Shown here: in pieces, positions 1 to 13,258 of the stretch | Layout of the letters: each line of letters opens with the position of its first letter | Numbering within the stretch: position 1 is the stretch's first letter | NCBI RefSeq assembly: GCF_027942865.1 | Contig: NC_134510.1 | Span: forward strand, 24,545,209-24,609,208 | Length of the DNA: 64,000 nt | Direction: 5' to 3' | DNA from: Odontesthes bonariensis | Taxonomy: Eukaryota; Chordata; Actinopteri; Atheriniformes; Atherinopsidae | Translations under genes and position numbers: made by a program | Notes under the pieces: generated by a model | What the model was told of the DNA's origin: nothing | Seen by the model: the letters and a program-made list of their open reading frames with translations, nothing else | The model's database searches: none

Positions 1-1
1 T

Positions 2-208
2 GTTAATGGAGCCAAGAGACATGTCTTTGTGCTGCCAGAAAAGGAGCAGCTTGTTGAAGTGTGCCACTATGAGCCAGAGGGACACGGCCCTGCAGGGGGT
101 GGGGGTAAAAGGACAGAGGGCAGCAGGGTGACAAGCTGTCTACGTGTAGATGAAACAATGGCAAGTGTTAACAAGCTCAAGCAAGCAGTAATGAAAGAGG
201 ATGAATGA
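2..208 (+). CDS. possible 3' end of an unidentified upstream gene (partial)
   Basis: Frame 2 is open from the window edge to a TGA at 206-208, giving 68 residues with no initiating methionine needed. The codons look coding (many C or G third positions), and the peptide mixes charged and hydrophobic residues without repeats, starting VNGAKRHVFVLPEKEQLVEV and ending KQAVMKEDE. I do not recognise the family. An open frame of this length arises by chance fairly often when six frames are considered (a few percent per frame), so this is only suggestive. If real, it is the last exon of a gene that lies left of the window and is transcribed in the same direction as efna1. Confidence 0.35.
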   Translation, partial: VNGAKRHVFVLPEKEQLVEVCHYEPEGHGPAGGGGKRTEGSRVTSCLRVDETMASVNKLKQAVMKEDE

Positions 209-3200
209 ACATAAAGCAGCTATTTGAAATACAATCTGTGATCAGCTAGTTTCAATATGGGGCATATTACAGTGATTTTGGCCTTTTTGAGCCAATTTAT
301 ATCTCATTCTTTTCCATTGCCAGGTAAGGCCTTTTCTCCTTAGAAGAGGTTAGTGTGTAGGCTGATAAATGCAAAACTCAACAACACTTGGAAAAAAACC
401 CAACAGACTCAAAAGTTGTGATATTAACAATACCACAAAAAAAAAATAACAAACACAACACTAAATAACACATCAATTCAGAACGGAAATAACAAAAAGC
501 ACAATATCTCTTGGAAAATACAACATTTATAGAAAGCACACGCAGAAAAAAAAAAACAGAAAACATGGTAGCACTTCACAAACGCAAAAGCATGACGGTA
601 AAAAAACACAAAAGCAGAGCATAATAGAAAAATACAACAGCAATACAAAATAAGAAAAAAACTCTGAAAAATGCAAATAACACAATAACATTTCAGAGAG
701 CGTGTTTCCTAAAATGTGGTATTTGGTGAAAGGAGGTTTTCAATTTTGTTATATTTTGTTCAATGCGGCCACGTTTTTGCACCTCTGAGCTGCAGCGTGG
801 GTTGGCGAGGAGAGGCACGATACAGTAGCAGCAGAGGTTGGAGCTCCAGGGCACGCCGTGTGATGACTCGATAGGGCCACGCCAAAAAAACACGTCAGAC
901 GTGTAGTCGGCAGGATAACATCGCACCTCTGCTAATGCAACAACAATAGACACACAGCATCAGGGCCCAATTTAAAAAAGATTTATTCATACACTCATTT
1001 AAACAACTGCCAAGCAGTTCCTCTACCAACCTTGTGCATTCTTTGTTATGTTGTAGTTTAGCTTACGCCCACTGTTTTCCATTCTCTCCTTTCAGTAACA
1101 CTCCTCTGTCACTGTTCTTTTCAGAGTTTCACTCCACCTTGTTTTGATTGATTCTCTCCTCTCTATGAAGCCCTCTTTCTTCATATTTCCTTCATGCTGA
1201 TTTTGAAGAAACCCCTCCAAATCTTTAGACACGAGACCATAGCCAGGTCTGATCCCTGCCTGAGGCCGACAGGATGCAAGCTGAGAGAAGGCGGCAGTCT
1301 CCCACATACCCCTCTTTTTTCTCTGACACCATGCGTTTTTATTTTCTGGACATCTTCACTTGGTCAAAACACTGCTGCGTGTTACACTTTCGTTGAAAGT
1401 GATCATTTGATATTGGCCATTGAAAATAAACACCTCACAAGCTCTGTCTGCGTTAATCAAGCAAGTTATGTAATTGTGGGATTTCCACATCATGGTGAAA
1501 AACTTGCGGCAGATACTGTGACACCTGGAGACGAGCCTCTTGGAAATAAACAAGCTGGTTTGTGGTGGTTGAATAGTTTGTATGGTTGTCAGGTCTTCCC
1601 CCGACTTCCTTTACTCCACTTTTAGAACTGTCAAGTTTTCCATCTTCTCAAACACTTTTTTTTTTTTAGGCCATCTAGTTTTCTCTGCCCAGAAACCCAG
1701 ATCTTCCCGGTCTCTGCGTGCCAGTATGGGCTGTGGGAGGATTGAGTCTCACCCTTGAGTCTCATCTGTGGTATCTCCTGGCAACAACACTGTCAAAGAG
1801 CCAGCAGGGACTTTCGTGTTTGTGTGCATCGATGGCATGCATGTTTATTGGTGAGATAGGAGATCCCTGCCATGTGACTGTTGTCTGCAACAGCAGAGAG
1901 GAGGTGTATCTGTAGGTTGGGAATTTCTAAATTGGTGTTTCTGCCTTGTTACCGGGTGGCCATGTGTTAGATGCGCCCATTATGAGGAGATCCCAAGTAT
2001 GAGCAGCGGAAGTCTGCTGGCGGTCAGAGACACTCAGAAGCCCCTCAAAGTGTTGTGTTTGAGTGAGAACTAGGATCCTGTTGCTGGTAGTCTGAGGTCA
2101 GTGAATCACTGGCTAGTTTTGGAGTGGCTGGGACAGTATTTGCATTTCTGTCATTCCAAAAAGAACATTGATGCCTTAGACAGGTTAGAAGAAGTTTCTT
2201 GTCTCACAAGAACTAAGCGAAAGACATTGAATATGTGGTTTTGCATAACAAGTTTTTACCAAGAAATGAGAAATACTACAGTGCATCATCTAATGCCTTT
2301 TTCCTCCTCCTTCTCTGTTGCCTCTTTTTTGGGGGGATGTTAGACTGGAAAAACTCCCTGAGCTACGATTAACCCCCTACTGCTTGCAGCATCTACAGTC
2401 ATGTGTAAGTATGTGTGTCTGCATATGTGATCAGAGTGCTACATGTGTGTGCTTGCCCAACCAAGCCTTGGGACAATCAGACCGTCTACAAATGAAACAT
2501 ACACACACACACACACACTCAATGCCCCCTCCCTTTTTCCTAAGCTCTGGAGCTCTGAACCAGATCGGCCCGGCATGCATCCGTCCATGCCCGAGGGGAG
2601 CCCACTCCTGCTGAGGCCACAATCCCGCAGACACTCCATGGTCTGGACTTTATCCTCTCCATCTGCGAGGTTGTTTTCTGCAGTTACCTGTCTGGTGACA
2701 GAGCCACGTGGAGACTACAAGATTAGACTGACTGATAAGAAGGTAATAACTCTTTACTATCTGACAATTGTAATCAGTTCACCTGTGTGCCTGAACAGCA
2801 ACCTGCATGAAAATAGTGTTCATACCTCTCTGCAAAGGGTTCACAAATGACCGAACAAGTTACGGAACAGCCAGGGCCAAAACCTGGAAGCACGTTTCAA
2901 AATAAAGTACAATGCGTTACAGCTAAACACAGTGCAATGAATTGCAACATAAAGTATGTCACAAAGATATGCAACACAACCTGAAGCAACTTATAAGGGT
3001 GTTACAACACAACAATAACAACAGATGCTCGCACAAAACACTGCACCAACAATAGAGATCAAAACAAATCAATATCTGCAGGAATTCATCTAATTTGTTG
3101 GCTGAATTTTCCAGTGACTTAACACGAATATATTTTAAATCAAATAGTCAAGTACAGCACTTGTAATCAGACCATATTTGTTCTTTATTTGAGTATTTCC

Positions 3201-3950
3201 ATTTCATGTTACTGTACAAACTAAAGTACACCTTAGCAGGAGTTATTGTCCTTCTTATGGTTTATTTATGTATCACCTTTCTCAGATAACAATCATAAAG
3301 TGATTCACAATATGATACAGTAAGAGTGAGGAAAAAATTTTGAAAACAGAGAATGGAAATACAGTAAAGGACATCAAAACAAAAACACCAGAAAAAAAAA
3401 ACACGAGATAAAATATCCTCTAAGCCTGTCTAGATTTAAAAAACAAACAACAAAAAAAAAACATTTTCAGCTGCTTTTCTTCCTTAAACTGGTTTGTAGT
3501 TATTTTTCACAACACGATTTCATTTGAGACCTACTACTTAAGACATATGATTAGTTTATGCAACATTATAGTTAAGCCGTTTTATAACGAACTGCTAAAA
3601 CATAAAAGTAATAATTACATGTTTTGACAGAGGTAATTATTATCCACAATAATGTTATGTTATAACACAGACTGGGGATGTATTTCTTTCGCTTTTTTAC
3701 TGTTGGTACATTTTGTTCCAAGTACTTGACTGCAAGATTTTAAGATCCAGTGGAGTAGCCTACTTTACTGTGGTATTACTACCTTTCAGTAAAATCTTCG
3801 TTACATTATCTGAGTACAGATCTGACCAGCACACCATGCTTATCATAAAAAGTTTTCCTTCTTTTACATAACACAATATTTCCCTTCGCGGTAAAAATGT
3901 TATTCTTATTTCCACTGGAGATGTTTTTGTGTTTTGTTGTGTTTCTTGTC
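209..3950. other. intergenic stretch upstream of efna1
   Basis: No supportable gene. An A/C-rich low-complexity tract spans about 370-690. A short CA run lies near 2502-2518. A repeat-like A-rich block is at about 2870-3080, and an L2-type LINE tail at about 3255-3310. The open frames in this stretch show no family resemblance and no splice context. Confidence 0.6.
3255..3310 (-). repeat. L2-type LINE 3' tail fragment
   Basis: The stretch reading TTTATTTATGTATCACCTTT followed by AAAGTGATTCACAA resembles, in reverse orientation, the conserved 3' tail of teleost L2-like retroposons (a GCGCTATATAAATA-type end). Only the tail is recognisable. Confidence 0.4.
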
Positions 3951-3984
3951 TGACTGTGGACAGCCGGAGGGCGCGTTTCCAGGC

Positions 3985-4055
3985 GCAGCGGTGGGCGGGG
4001 GCATTTAGATTGCGGCGCTGCTATTGGTTGACAGTCCAACAGGGGGCGGAGCCAC
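3985..4055 (+). promoter_or_regulatory. efna1 proximal promoter elements
   Basis: About 200-260 bp upstream of the efna1 start codon are a GC box (GGTGGGCGGGGG, near 3990), an inverted CCAAT box (CTATTGGTTG, near 4021) and a second GC box (GGGGGCGGAGCC, near 4042). No TATA box is evident. The grouping fits a TATA-less CCAAT/GC promoter. The transcription start is inferred to lie between here and 4250. Confidence 0.5.
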
Positions 4056-4250
4056 AGGCAGACAAAACAGAAAAGTTGCGCTCATGTGGGGCAGTCAACA
4101 ACTGTGATAGTGCTGTAGCAACGTCGTTGTACCTGCTTAGTATTTCATAGAGCGACAAATCATCGATTGCTTTCAGTGTGCTCATTTACCGGCAATTAAA
4201 TATTCAACAAGGAAGTTTTTCATCTCAAGTTCAGGTGGAGAAGAGAAACG

Positions 4251-4838
4251 ATGGATGTGGTGTATCTGGTGTGTTTGGCGCTGACCGTGGGTGCCTGGTT
4301 TGCCTCCGCGGAGAGACACAGCGTCTACTGGAACGGCTCAAACGCAAAGTAAGTACTGATCTGTTAAAGCTGCCAAATATGTGTCCGGTAGTGTCGGCTC
4401 ATTCATGCTCTACTACTCTGTGTGACTGTGTGTCTCCCGGTGTCTCCTTTCCAAATGCGAGCAGTTGTGACTTCTAACTTTTTTTTTTTTTTTTTTTTTG
4501 CGGCTTCACACTTTCTAAAGGCTCACCCCGCAGTCTGCGTTGTTTCTACTCGGGTATCTGCACTTGTTGTTTTCATTCATGAGATAGTTAAAGGTCCTCG
4601 CGACCGAGGTCTGGGCTGTGTGATGTCCCTTTAAAACGGACAGATTTGACATATTAGATCACAGAGCAGCAGCCGGGTGTAAAAGCAGAAGATTGTGAGC
4701 GGATGCCCGACAGATGGACAGATTCACCACTATATTTAACCGCAACGCACAGACTCAGACATACTCTAATAGTAGAAAATAGACCGACGAGAATGAACTT
4801 GGCCAACGCTGTCTGCAGAGTTTGCACCTGTGTATTTA

Positions 4839-4892
<54 letters not shown>

Positions 4893-6682
4893 TGCGCAGT
4901 GTGCGTGTGTGCGTGTGTTATGGAAAACACGGGTCTGTTTTGCCTATATAAATGAATAACTGGACCTGATTGCTTGATACATCATTTATCAAGAGGCTGC
5001 CACACCAAGGCTCTGTAAAAGTCTTTTTACAGAGGCGAGGAGGAGATATGGCACGGAGATAGTGTGAGGGCCACTGTAGTGCTGATGATATGGTTTTGAG
5101 GTCAGAAATGTAATGCTATCCGACCACTCAAGGGGATCGATCGAGTTTGACATCGGCCTATCGCAGCGAGATTTATTGAGCTTTTAGCGTTGGGGCGAAT
5201 GATCCCATCGCGTATTAATTTAAAATCGAGCTGAAACAGAAGAATGGTGTTTTGTTTTGTTTTTTACTTGCTTTTTTCCCTGCTGCACAGAGAGAACCAA
5301 CCACTGAGAAGCAACAAGGACAAAAGCGATTATGGCGTTTTAGTGTGGGCCACTTCATTACATTACTGGCTCTCTAATTACCCTTTAACAATGATAATAG
5401 GCTGGGGGTTTAAAAAAAGAGCCCTGCAAAAGGGAAAACTGTTTCCCTCATAACGGGAGAGGGAGTTTAGAGGAAAAGTCCTAACGTCATGAGCAATGCT
5501 TGTGTCATCAACCCAGGTTTGGCCCACCTGAGTTTTACACCTGAGTCATCACAGACAGAAGGGGGGGAAAGGTTTCTCAGGTGAGAAATGAGGGGAAAGG
5601 TAACTTCACAGAGGGAGACGTGTAAACCAGATTCTGTTTGGAAAAGCTCTCCATAAAAGAGGGATATTTGATCCCCAAGATTTGATTGAAATAAAGCAAG
5701 CAGGAAAAGAGGGGGGTGGGTGGTAGGAAGAGAGAATGGCGTGGCTTAATACAGTCAGATCTGTTTTAGCTGTCTCTAATCCGACCCCGGACTATTTCTG
5801 ATGTCAAATGGAAGTTACGCAACTAAAAGAAAAATAATAAAATAACACTAATCCCTTCTGCTGCCGGGGCTAAACATAAACTGACACAGATAGACGAACA
5901 TTAACTGAACACATCAACAAGCAAACTGACGTGTTCAAAAATTCCAAAGTCAAGTGCTTGCTTTCAGATTTACTGAAAACATGTCTGGCTGACCTGCAGA
6001 CACCACTTGATTATACTTCTTTCACATTTTGCCTGATCTTCTTTCACTCTCACTCCATTGAGTTGTCCTTTCTTCTCCATCGTCTCTCTTGCGTCCTGCT
6101 TCTCAGCTTCCATAGCAGGCCCACCTGCCCAGAGCCATCCCCAAGTTATCAATCAGTCACCTATTCACTGGATTACGAAGATCTATCAGTGAACTCTGAC
6201 GGAGGCAGGCCGCGGATAATTGATGTTAATTGATTCTTGGTGTAACTGTGAGCGGGAGTGATTTGTCTTATATGAGGAGGACAGTAGCCAGATGGCAGCA
6301 GTCTGTTCATTCAGGTTTGGGAGCACAGAGCTGTGAAGCACAGGCAGCAGCCTACAGTAGCTTGTGTCTTCACACACAATCTACTGTGCGTGTCTGCCTT
6401 TCTTCGTCAACTTGTCAGTCCGACTTGATGAAGATGGCTAAATCCAGTGTTTCAAGTCTTGTGCGGATTTGATACGCTGACTGTGTTCGAGTGCTACCTT
6501 TGTAACTGACAGGTGGAGTCTGGTCCGGTCTTGTTTTTAAACGACATGTCTGTGCTTGTGTCAACTTTATTAGCACGTAAGAGCGAGAGGTTGAACTTGT
6601 GCTGCCCCAAACTGTATTTTAACTGGTCGCAGCCTTATTTGTGTTGTGGACTGGTTGCACATGACTGTGTCTTAGAGTGTAT

Positions 6683-6725
<43 letters not shown>

Positions 6726-9413
6726 TGTTTCTCAACGTCGGAGTAGAACAGGGAGTGGCTGTTACCGTAGACAGCCTGACCAAGCCATGATAAATGTGTG
6801 ACTCACACTTACACACACTGGGGGGCTAGAGGGAGAACCAGGATGTTAATATTAGCTACAGCCAGCATTCCACCCTACTGTTACTATACTGAACTCTGTC
6901 AGCTGTGCTTATGAGTGTGTTACTCTCTTCATACCTGTCTGTTTCTCTACACGTCTTTCCACTCTAGCAGCTGGCTTTCCTTCTGAACTGGCTGCCAGTT
7001 TTCTTACTAATTCAAGCTAAATTTCCCCCTTGGTTGCTGTTAACACTCTACTTCACCGTATCTCTATGATAAGGCTGTCTTCATCCATCTTCGGTGACCT
7101 GGGTGGATGGTCCATGCTTACAGTGTGTGAGCAGATATCTTTAATCGGGAGTTTAGTGTAATGTAATATTCTGTTTACCTCAGCCTGTGTCTGGTTCTGC
7201 CTGCCCTTTTCTGCTATCGAAACAGCCGGGCCTGCCTCTACATGTTACTGCAAGGATGATTTTGAGGTGAAGGTGGACGATGTGACTCCCACCCGCATTT
7301 CAACTCCATGCATTTTGTTTCACGTCTTTCCCTGTCTTTGTTTTTGCTCATTACTTCCCTCCTCCCCCAGCCCGCATCTAGTCTAGTTGTTGGCCTCCAA
7401 TCTCAGCAGGATGAGAACACACACACACACACGCACACACACACAAACAAACCGAGAGATTAGAGACAGCTTGCAATCAGACCACCTGACCCACAGACAC
7501 AAAACCATCATCCTGCTGGCCTTGTAGTATCTGGGTATATGATTATTGTGATCCTGTGATGTAACCACTGATCTGTCAGAAGCTGCATAATCTCCCTGAT
7601 GGACTTCATCATACGTCAGAACAATCAATTGCAAGCAGCATTTACACTTAGCTTACCCATTCATTATCAGAGGGATTTACTAGTATCTACTGCTGATATA
7701 ACTGTCCTCTCATCAAGTGCACTTAGAAATGGGCGCATGTACCTCCATCACCGCAGATGTAAACAGTATAAACTGTGCTGTACTGTACTTCTGGTTTGTA
7801 GACCTCATCATCACCCCATCACGGTATACATGCACCTCTTGTTTTTTCTCTCTTCTCTTCCTCTCGCCTCCTTATCTGTGGTCCAGACTTCCTCCCCCTC
7901 CCCACTCTCCCTCAGCCCCCCCGTCTCTCACAGACCTTCCTCTGTTTCTGCCTTAGTAGTTTTCCACCGGAGGAGAACAGAGCACCTCTCAGCCGTGGCT
8001 CTGCTAACATTAGAGGGGCCTGCTTTCACCCACTGTTATCGCACAAAGTGTAGGCAAGCATGCGTACATGTGTGTATGAATGTGTGTGTACGCTGCTCAT
8101 TCATAGCATTTCAGGCATACCTCGGCATTATTGTCCACTCGAAGCTCGCTATCGCCCCCAACGACAGACTGCAGAACAAATGGACTTCTTCCATTCGAAG
8201 ATGTTTTGCGTCTATTGCTTAAACATTTATTCTCATTATTAAAAAGTTGTACACTTGTTTTGTACATTCGTAGCTCTATCTCAGCTAGCCAGGCAAACAG
8301 ATTAACTCTCCATGACCAACCCCCAGCATATTAAACCAAGCTTGATACCATTTGGCTTTTTTCTATTCATCACAGACAGAATAGGAGGCTACAAAACAAG
8401 GGGACGGGTGAAAAGATTTTCAGGGACGATGAGGAGAAGGGGGAGTAGAGGCATGGGTGCAGGGTGAGGGAAGGCTGAGGTGGAGAAAGGGATCTGTGCT
8501 ATGAAATGAGCCCCGATGAAGAGCTTTGGTTTATTATGTCAGTGTTAAGAGACAGAACAAAACAGGAGATAGAGCCGGGGGATGGGCTGGTCTTTTAGAA
8601 GAATGAAAGAGAGGCAGACAGAGGGAGGAGAGAGTGGACAATGATGGATGGAGGGAGGGAAGAAGTTTGGAAATGAATAAGTGAGAAACACCATTGTTGA
8701 CAATTGTTAAGGTCATCATCCTGCAGGAGGTATATGAGGACCCTAACCATATCCTGAATGCATGTACAAACACAAAGTCAACTGCAAACACTTGAAATTG
8801 CAAAGTTTTGTGTTGGAATTGTAACAATATGGCCAGCAAGATTGATAAGTGCATAGTGGAGGGAGATCTCTCCCTTGTTAGACTACACTGTAGGCTAATA
8901 TAGAAAGACTTTTAATTTTGTATTAGATTGGCTCTATATAGCAGCCTACTATGAGCAGCTAAACCCATTAAAACGTCTGACAGCCCCCCAGCCTGTGTGG
9001 AAGGTGTGAATGTGTCATACCACAGCAAATTAATCGGGTATTAAGTGTGCAGCCCGTACTAAAAGTGTGTGAGAGTGGGATAAGAAATTTGATGAGTGCG
9101 CCCTGTGAGAACCATCCAAACCGCAGCCCCCTGTTGAGACATTCCAGAGTGTGTGCACTTACTACTGATTACCTGTGCAGCAAATGGAGGAGGAGGAGGG
9201 GTGGGTGCATCTGTTTGGTGTTTTCAGTGGTGCTGACTCGCTCCTTGAATGTGTTGTGTTGTGTTTGTGAAGCATATATCATCGGAGCTGACTCGGATGG
9301 TAGCGTCTGCGAGCAGTTGCGACTCTGAACTCCAACCCTTTGACCTGGCTGCCAGTTTAAAACTCTCCCTGGAGAGATGGTGATAGACAGAAGTTCCTGT
9401 GTTTAGTGTGTGT

Positions 9414-9444
<31 letters not shown>

Positions 9445-12400
9445 GGGGGTGTTGGAAATGAGGAAAAGGAAAGAGGGATGGCAGGAAAAAGAAGAGAACA
9501 AGAGTAGTGTATGGACAATGTGAAGACTTCAAAGCCTCAGAAAGGAAAGGCAAGTGTTGAAAAAGTCGCCTGCCGTAATAACCATCAACGCTGGAACTAT
9601 TTACTATCTTATAACCTTATGACACACGCTGACGCAAAAGCTAGAGTAGCTCTATAGTGAGAAATGTCCTGCGGAGGGGAACAAAGAGTTCAACCTTCGC
9701 TGTTTACCCACACATCAGTCAGATGTAAGACAAACACACAAGAGACTCCTCTATGCCCTGACAAACAGATGTGTTCATGAGCCTGGGGCACGAGACGCCC
9801 TCAATAAGTGTCTTCAGAGAATCTCATATGTGCGCACACACAGAAACAGACACATAGGAGGAGGATGCTGTTTGGAAAGTAGGTTTGCAGCGACTCGCAC
9901 ACCTGGCTCTCAGTTTCACAAAGGACACAGCTATCACGTTCATGTGAATCTCACTCTCCCGAGAGATGTCGGTCCGAGGCGAGCGCACATGCAGGGCGAT
10001 GCAAGAGTGGAGAGCTTTGATGAGTGAAGACTGGATGGAGGAAGAGGACTGGGAGAGATGGGGTTGTCCGTATTTCCTTACTTGAAGTCACATTAAGAGT
10101 TGCCCCATAAACAAAATTTTGGACAACTGAGATGATAGTGTTAAACCTTTAAAAGCACACTCAGCCATATGGACTCGCACATTAAGACATACAGACATTA
10201 GTCAGGGTGGTGAAAGCTCCACGGGGGTTTGGTAGAGGGGTTGAAGGGGCCCTGTAGCCCTCAGGCATTCTGTCTTTTGGGAGGCAAAGGGTATAATTAC
10301 ACCCTATTCATTCCTCCTCCCCTCCTTTTCTACAGAACACATTGGCCCCAGACCCCTAACAGATTTTAATTAGCCAGGCCAATGGAGGAGAGGAGGAGGG
10401 GAAATGAGGAGGTGAAGAGAAGGATAGAAAGAGAGTTTTCCTAAAAGCGTGATATGTGAATGAAATTAGCAACAGAATCTTCCTGTTTTCTTGGCTTTTG
10501 ACAAGCCTGTGTTTTCATGTGGAGGGAGAGCAGAGCGCTAACAAGGACACAGTGTGGGGACAAGGTGTATCCTGTCCAATTTACTTCAGAAGGAACCACT
10601 TGAGACCTCCAATCGTCTTGTTTGCTCCAACCCTGCTATTACTGGTTTGTCTGAAGAAACCAGTAAAGAGAGAACTAGATGAGATCAGAGATGATTTGGC
10701 CAATTAGGCTTCAACAGACGTGTCTCCTTTCTTTTTACTTAAACACTCGCCCTGGCAGACATGCACACACAACTATGTTTATACACACCTGTGCAGAAGT
10801 GTGAATGCTTGCAAAGGCTCTATGCTTAGAGAAAGCACTGATTACAAGCAGGGGTAGTGATCAGCCTATTAGCCCCGGATAACAAGTGTTGAGCTGTGCT
10901 CTGCTAACAAAGCGTGTTTTGACAGGTATGTTAGCGCTAACCAATACATTACAGGCAAACAGTCTTCAGAGAAAGAGGAGGAAGGAAGGAGGGGTTAGAG
11001 GCCCTCATTTGGAGCCAGTTTGTCTGTGACTTAGCCAGGGGGGTCCTAACAGGAGCCACAACAACAAGACTGGAAGGTGTGGGGGGTTAGAGACACCACG
11101 TCTCAAGCTTTGATGGTGGGGGGGGGGGGGCACACAGACATCACAGCCCATGTAAACAGCGGCAGACACACAGGAGCTGTTTTCTTGTCACTTTCATTCT
11201 CTACAACATGCCAAACACCAAAGTATTGAGAAGCAGCACCCTCAGTTCAAGCCCTGATTGGATTTGCGGATTAGAGCCTGCAGCCCCACGAGGTTGTAAT
11301 GGGAGTAACTCCCAAATAAAAATCTTTCTTCGCCTCCTGGCTTTCGGCGGATCTCACAGCAGGAATAACACGCTGGCCAGCTGCACCTCACATGCATGGC
11401 CTCACTCGCATCGTGTTTACTGTAAAGGGAAAAAAAACAAACGTAGACATGTGAACCTGAAAGTTGACACTGGTTCATTAAATTTTTACACATACGTTAT
11501 TTTTCCCCTTTGCCCCAGTAAATCTGCTCCTAACCTGGGAGTCGCTACTCAATAACTGAAAGCAAAAGCTTTACTCAGGTGAAAATGTAACACAGCTGTC
11601 TGATTTCTGGCCTTTGTATTCTCTCTTAACGTCACAAACTCAAATGCGCAGTGGGACTGCTCAAGATTTCTGCTCCTTTTTCACCACCGCTCGCTACTTG
11701 GAAGTAGAGGATGTGAGGTAAGAGGAGACGGGAAGGCTTGAAAACAGCCGTAAAACTAAATAAGGGGAAAGATGAAAAGAGGGAACTCAACTTCACCCCC
11801 TTCCCTCTGTCTTGAAATTGGCACACATGGACAAACATCCAAGTGAAGAAACTGATGTGACAACAACAGTTTAAAAAGACTTGACATAAGGTTTCACTGG
11901 GTTGTGCAGATAAAACGGTGATTCTATCTGTTCTGACTTTTGCGGAGGAGTGAGCTGTCATTTACAATCTCATCTGCTTGTTAGCAGGTGAGAGGTGAGG
12001 CTGTCCTGAAGGGAAAAGAGAAAGAAAGGCATGTGAGTGGGATGGTGGTAGGGCTTTACACGATTCTGGGTGTGCTCTCTCATTGAAAAACAAAATGAAC
12101 AAGTCCGGCCTGATCAGGCTCTTTCTAATTCTGTTACACAGATGGGTTTGCACAGGCAAGCCGAGACACAAACATTCACACTTTCTAGCTTTACCTGTAA
12201 GTTGATGCGTGGCTTTTGGGTGAAAGGGTTTTTGTTTTTTTCGTATCGTATGTGTCCGTGTCACACATGCAAGAAACAAATACATGACATCCACCCTGTT
12301 TATTGATTCAATTTGAAAAAAAAAATAAAATTTCCTTGATAGAAATGGACATTTGACATTAACCTCCACTCTCTCTCTCTGTCTCCCTGCAGCTTCCTGT

Positions 12401-13258
12401 GGGACGATTATACAGTGGAAGTGCGCATCAATGACTATCTGGACATCATCTGCCCCCACTACACCCATGCAGAGGTGTCATCGCATGCAGCTGAACGCTA
12501 TGTGCTGTACATGGTGGAGAAGGAGGACTACGAAGTGTGCAAACCTCACTCTTTTGATCAGCTCCGCTGGGAGTGCTCACGGCCCTTCGCTCCGCACGCT
12601 CCAGAAAAATTCTCCGAAAAGTTCCAGCGCTTCACGCCGTTCACCCTGGGCAAGGAGTTCAAGCAGGGGGAGAGCTATTATTATATCTGTAAGTCTAACA
12701 GTTAGCTCCTGGTTTCTTTTTTTTCTTAAATCCACCTGCTGTAATCTTTTGAGTTGTTTCTTCTATTAAAATGTTCCCCTTCTTTTTGACTTTGCCAGCC
12801 AAGCCAATGCATCACCATGGTAAGGATTGTCTGAAGCTGAAGGTGGATGTAGTCGGGCATAAAGGCGCTGAAAAACTGCACCTCGACAAATCCAAGGCAG
12901 AGGAGAAAGGAAAAGGCTTAGATGGAGGAAAAGGGAAGTTCCCTGCTGCTGGAGGAGTTCACAACCCGACTAACCGGCTCCCAGCAGGTGAGGATTCTTT
13001 TTTTTAAAAATGGCCAGACACATAAAAAATAGTCACAGGGGTGCCATGTCTAAGTCAAGCTCAGCTGGGTTTGTTTACCATTCCTGAGTGATGAAACCCT
13101 GTGCTGACTGTCTCTCTCTCTCGTCTCTTCTCTCAGATGACCCTGATGTGATGGAGCCAAATGTCCAGAGGAGCATTGGCAGCTCTGCAGCACAGCTGGT
13201 GTCTCTGTCGCTCTTCTTTACCATGATCCCAGTCTTATTAGCCCCGATGCTACGCTGA
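4251..13258 (+). CDS. efna1: ephrin-A1 (GPI-anchored Eph receptor ligand)
   Basis: Four coding exons, 4251-4348, 12393-12688, 12799-12987 and 13137-13258, join in frame to 234 residues, against about 205 for human ephrin-A1. Residues 1-20 form a signal peptide ending near ASAERH. The receptor-binding domain follows (about 21-150), with the family hallmarks YWNGSN, NDYLDIICPHY, the G-H loop region and FQRFTPFTLGKEF, plus the cysteines expected for the two disulfides. Exon 3 encodes a Lys/Gly-rich linker that is longer than in mammals. Exon 4 ends in a hydrophobic stretch (SLSLFFTMIPVLLAPML) suited to GPI anchoring. Ephrin-A1 signals through EphA receptors in guidance and vascular patterning. 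FTPFTLGKEF, the DDP...RSIG motif near the C-terminus and the position next to slc50a1 favour A1 over A3 or A4. Whether this is the fish a or b copy cannot be told. Confidence 0.93.
4842..4889. repeat. (GT)n microsatellite
   Basis: An almost pure GT run of about 48 bp in efna1 intron 1, followed by an imperfect GT/GC stretch to about 4918. Confidence 0.95.
6690..6722. repeat. (GT)n microsatellite
   Basis: A pure GT run in efna1 intron 1. The apparent open frames on both strands here are products of the repeat. Confidence 0.93.
9400..9449. repeat. (TG)n followed by a 22-base G run
   Basis: A TG microsatellite runs directly into an uninterrupted G tract (9428-9449) in efna1 intron 1. The length of the G run may be affected by sequencing slippage. 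Confidence 0.9.

Larger units (their letters stand above)
4349..12392 (+). other. efna1 intron 1 (8.0 kb)
   Basis: This long first intron has a good donor (GTAAGT) and an acceptor after a CT-rich tract. It holds GT microsatellites (4842-4889, 6690-6722), a CA run near 7420-7444, a TG plus G run (9400-9449) and a 12-base G run near 11119. No open frame in it looks coding. Stretches with clustered homeodomain-type (TAATTA) and E-box motifs near 5370-5550, 6215-6235 and 10230-10390 could be enhancers. Long first introns in guidance genes often hold regulatory DNA, but nothing here proves it. Confidence 0.7.

Noticed and set aside
4703-4951. Cys/Val-rich open frame
   Set aside because: It runs through a GT microsatellite and has no family resemblance or splice context.
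7599-8222. 207-codon open frame in efna1 intron 1
   Set aside because: It is long, but rich in Ser, Pro, Leu and His from CT-rich DNA, has no recognisable domain, and lies within an intron on the same strand.
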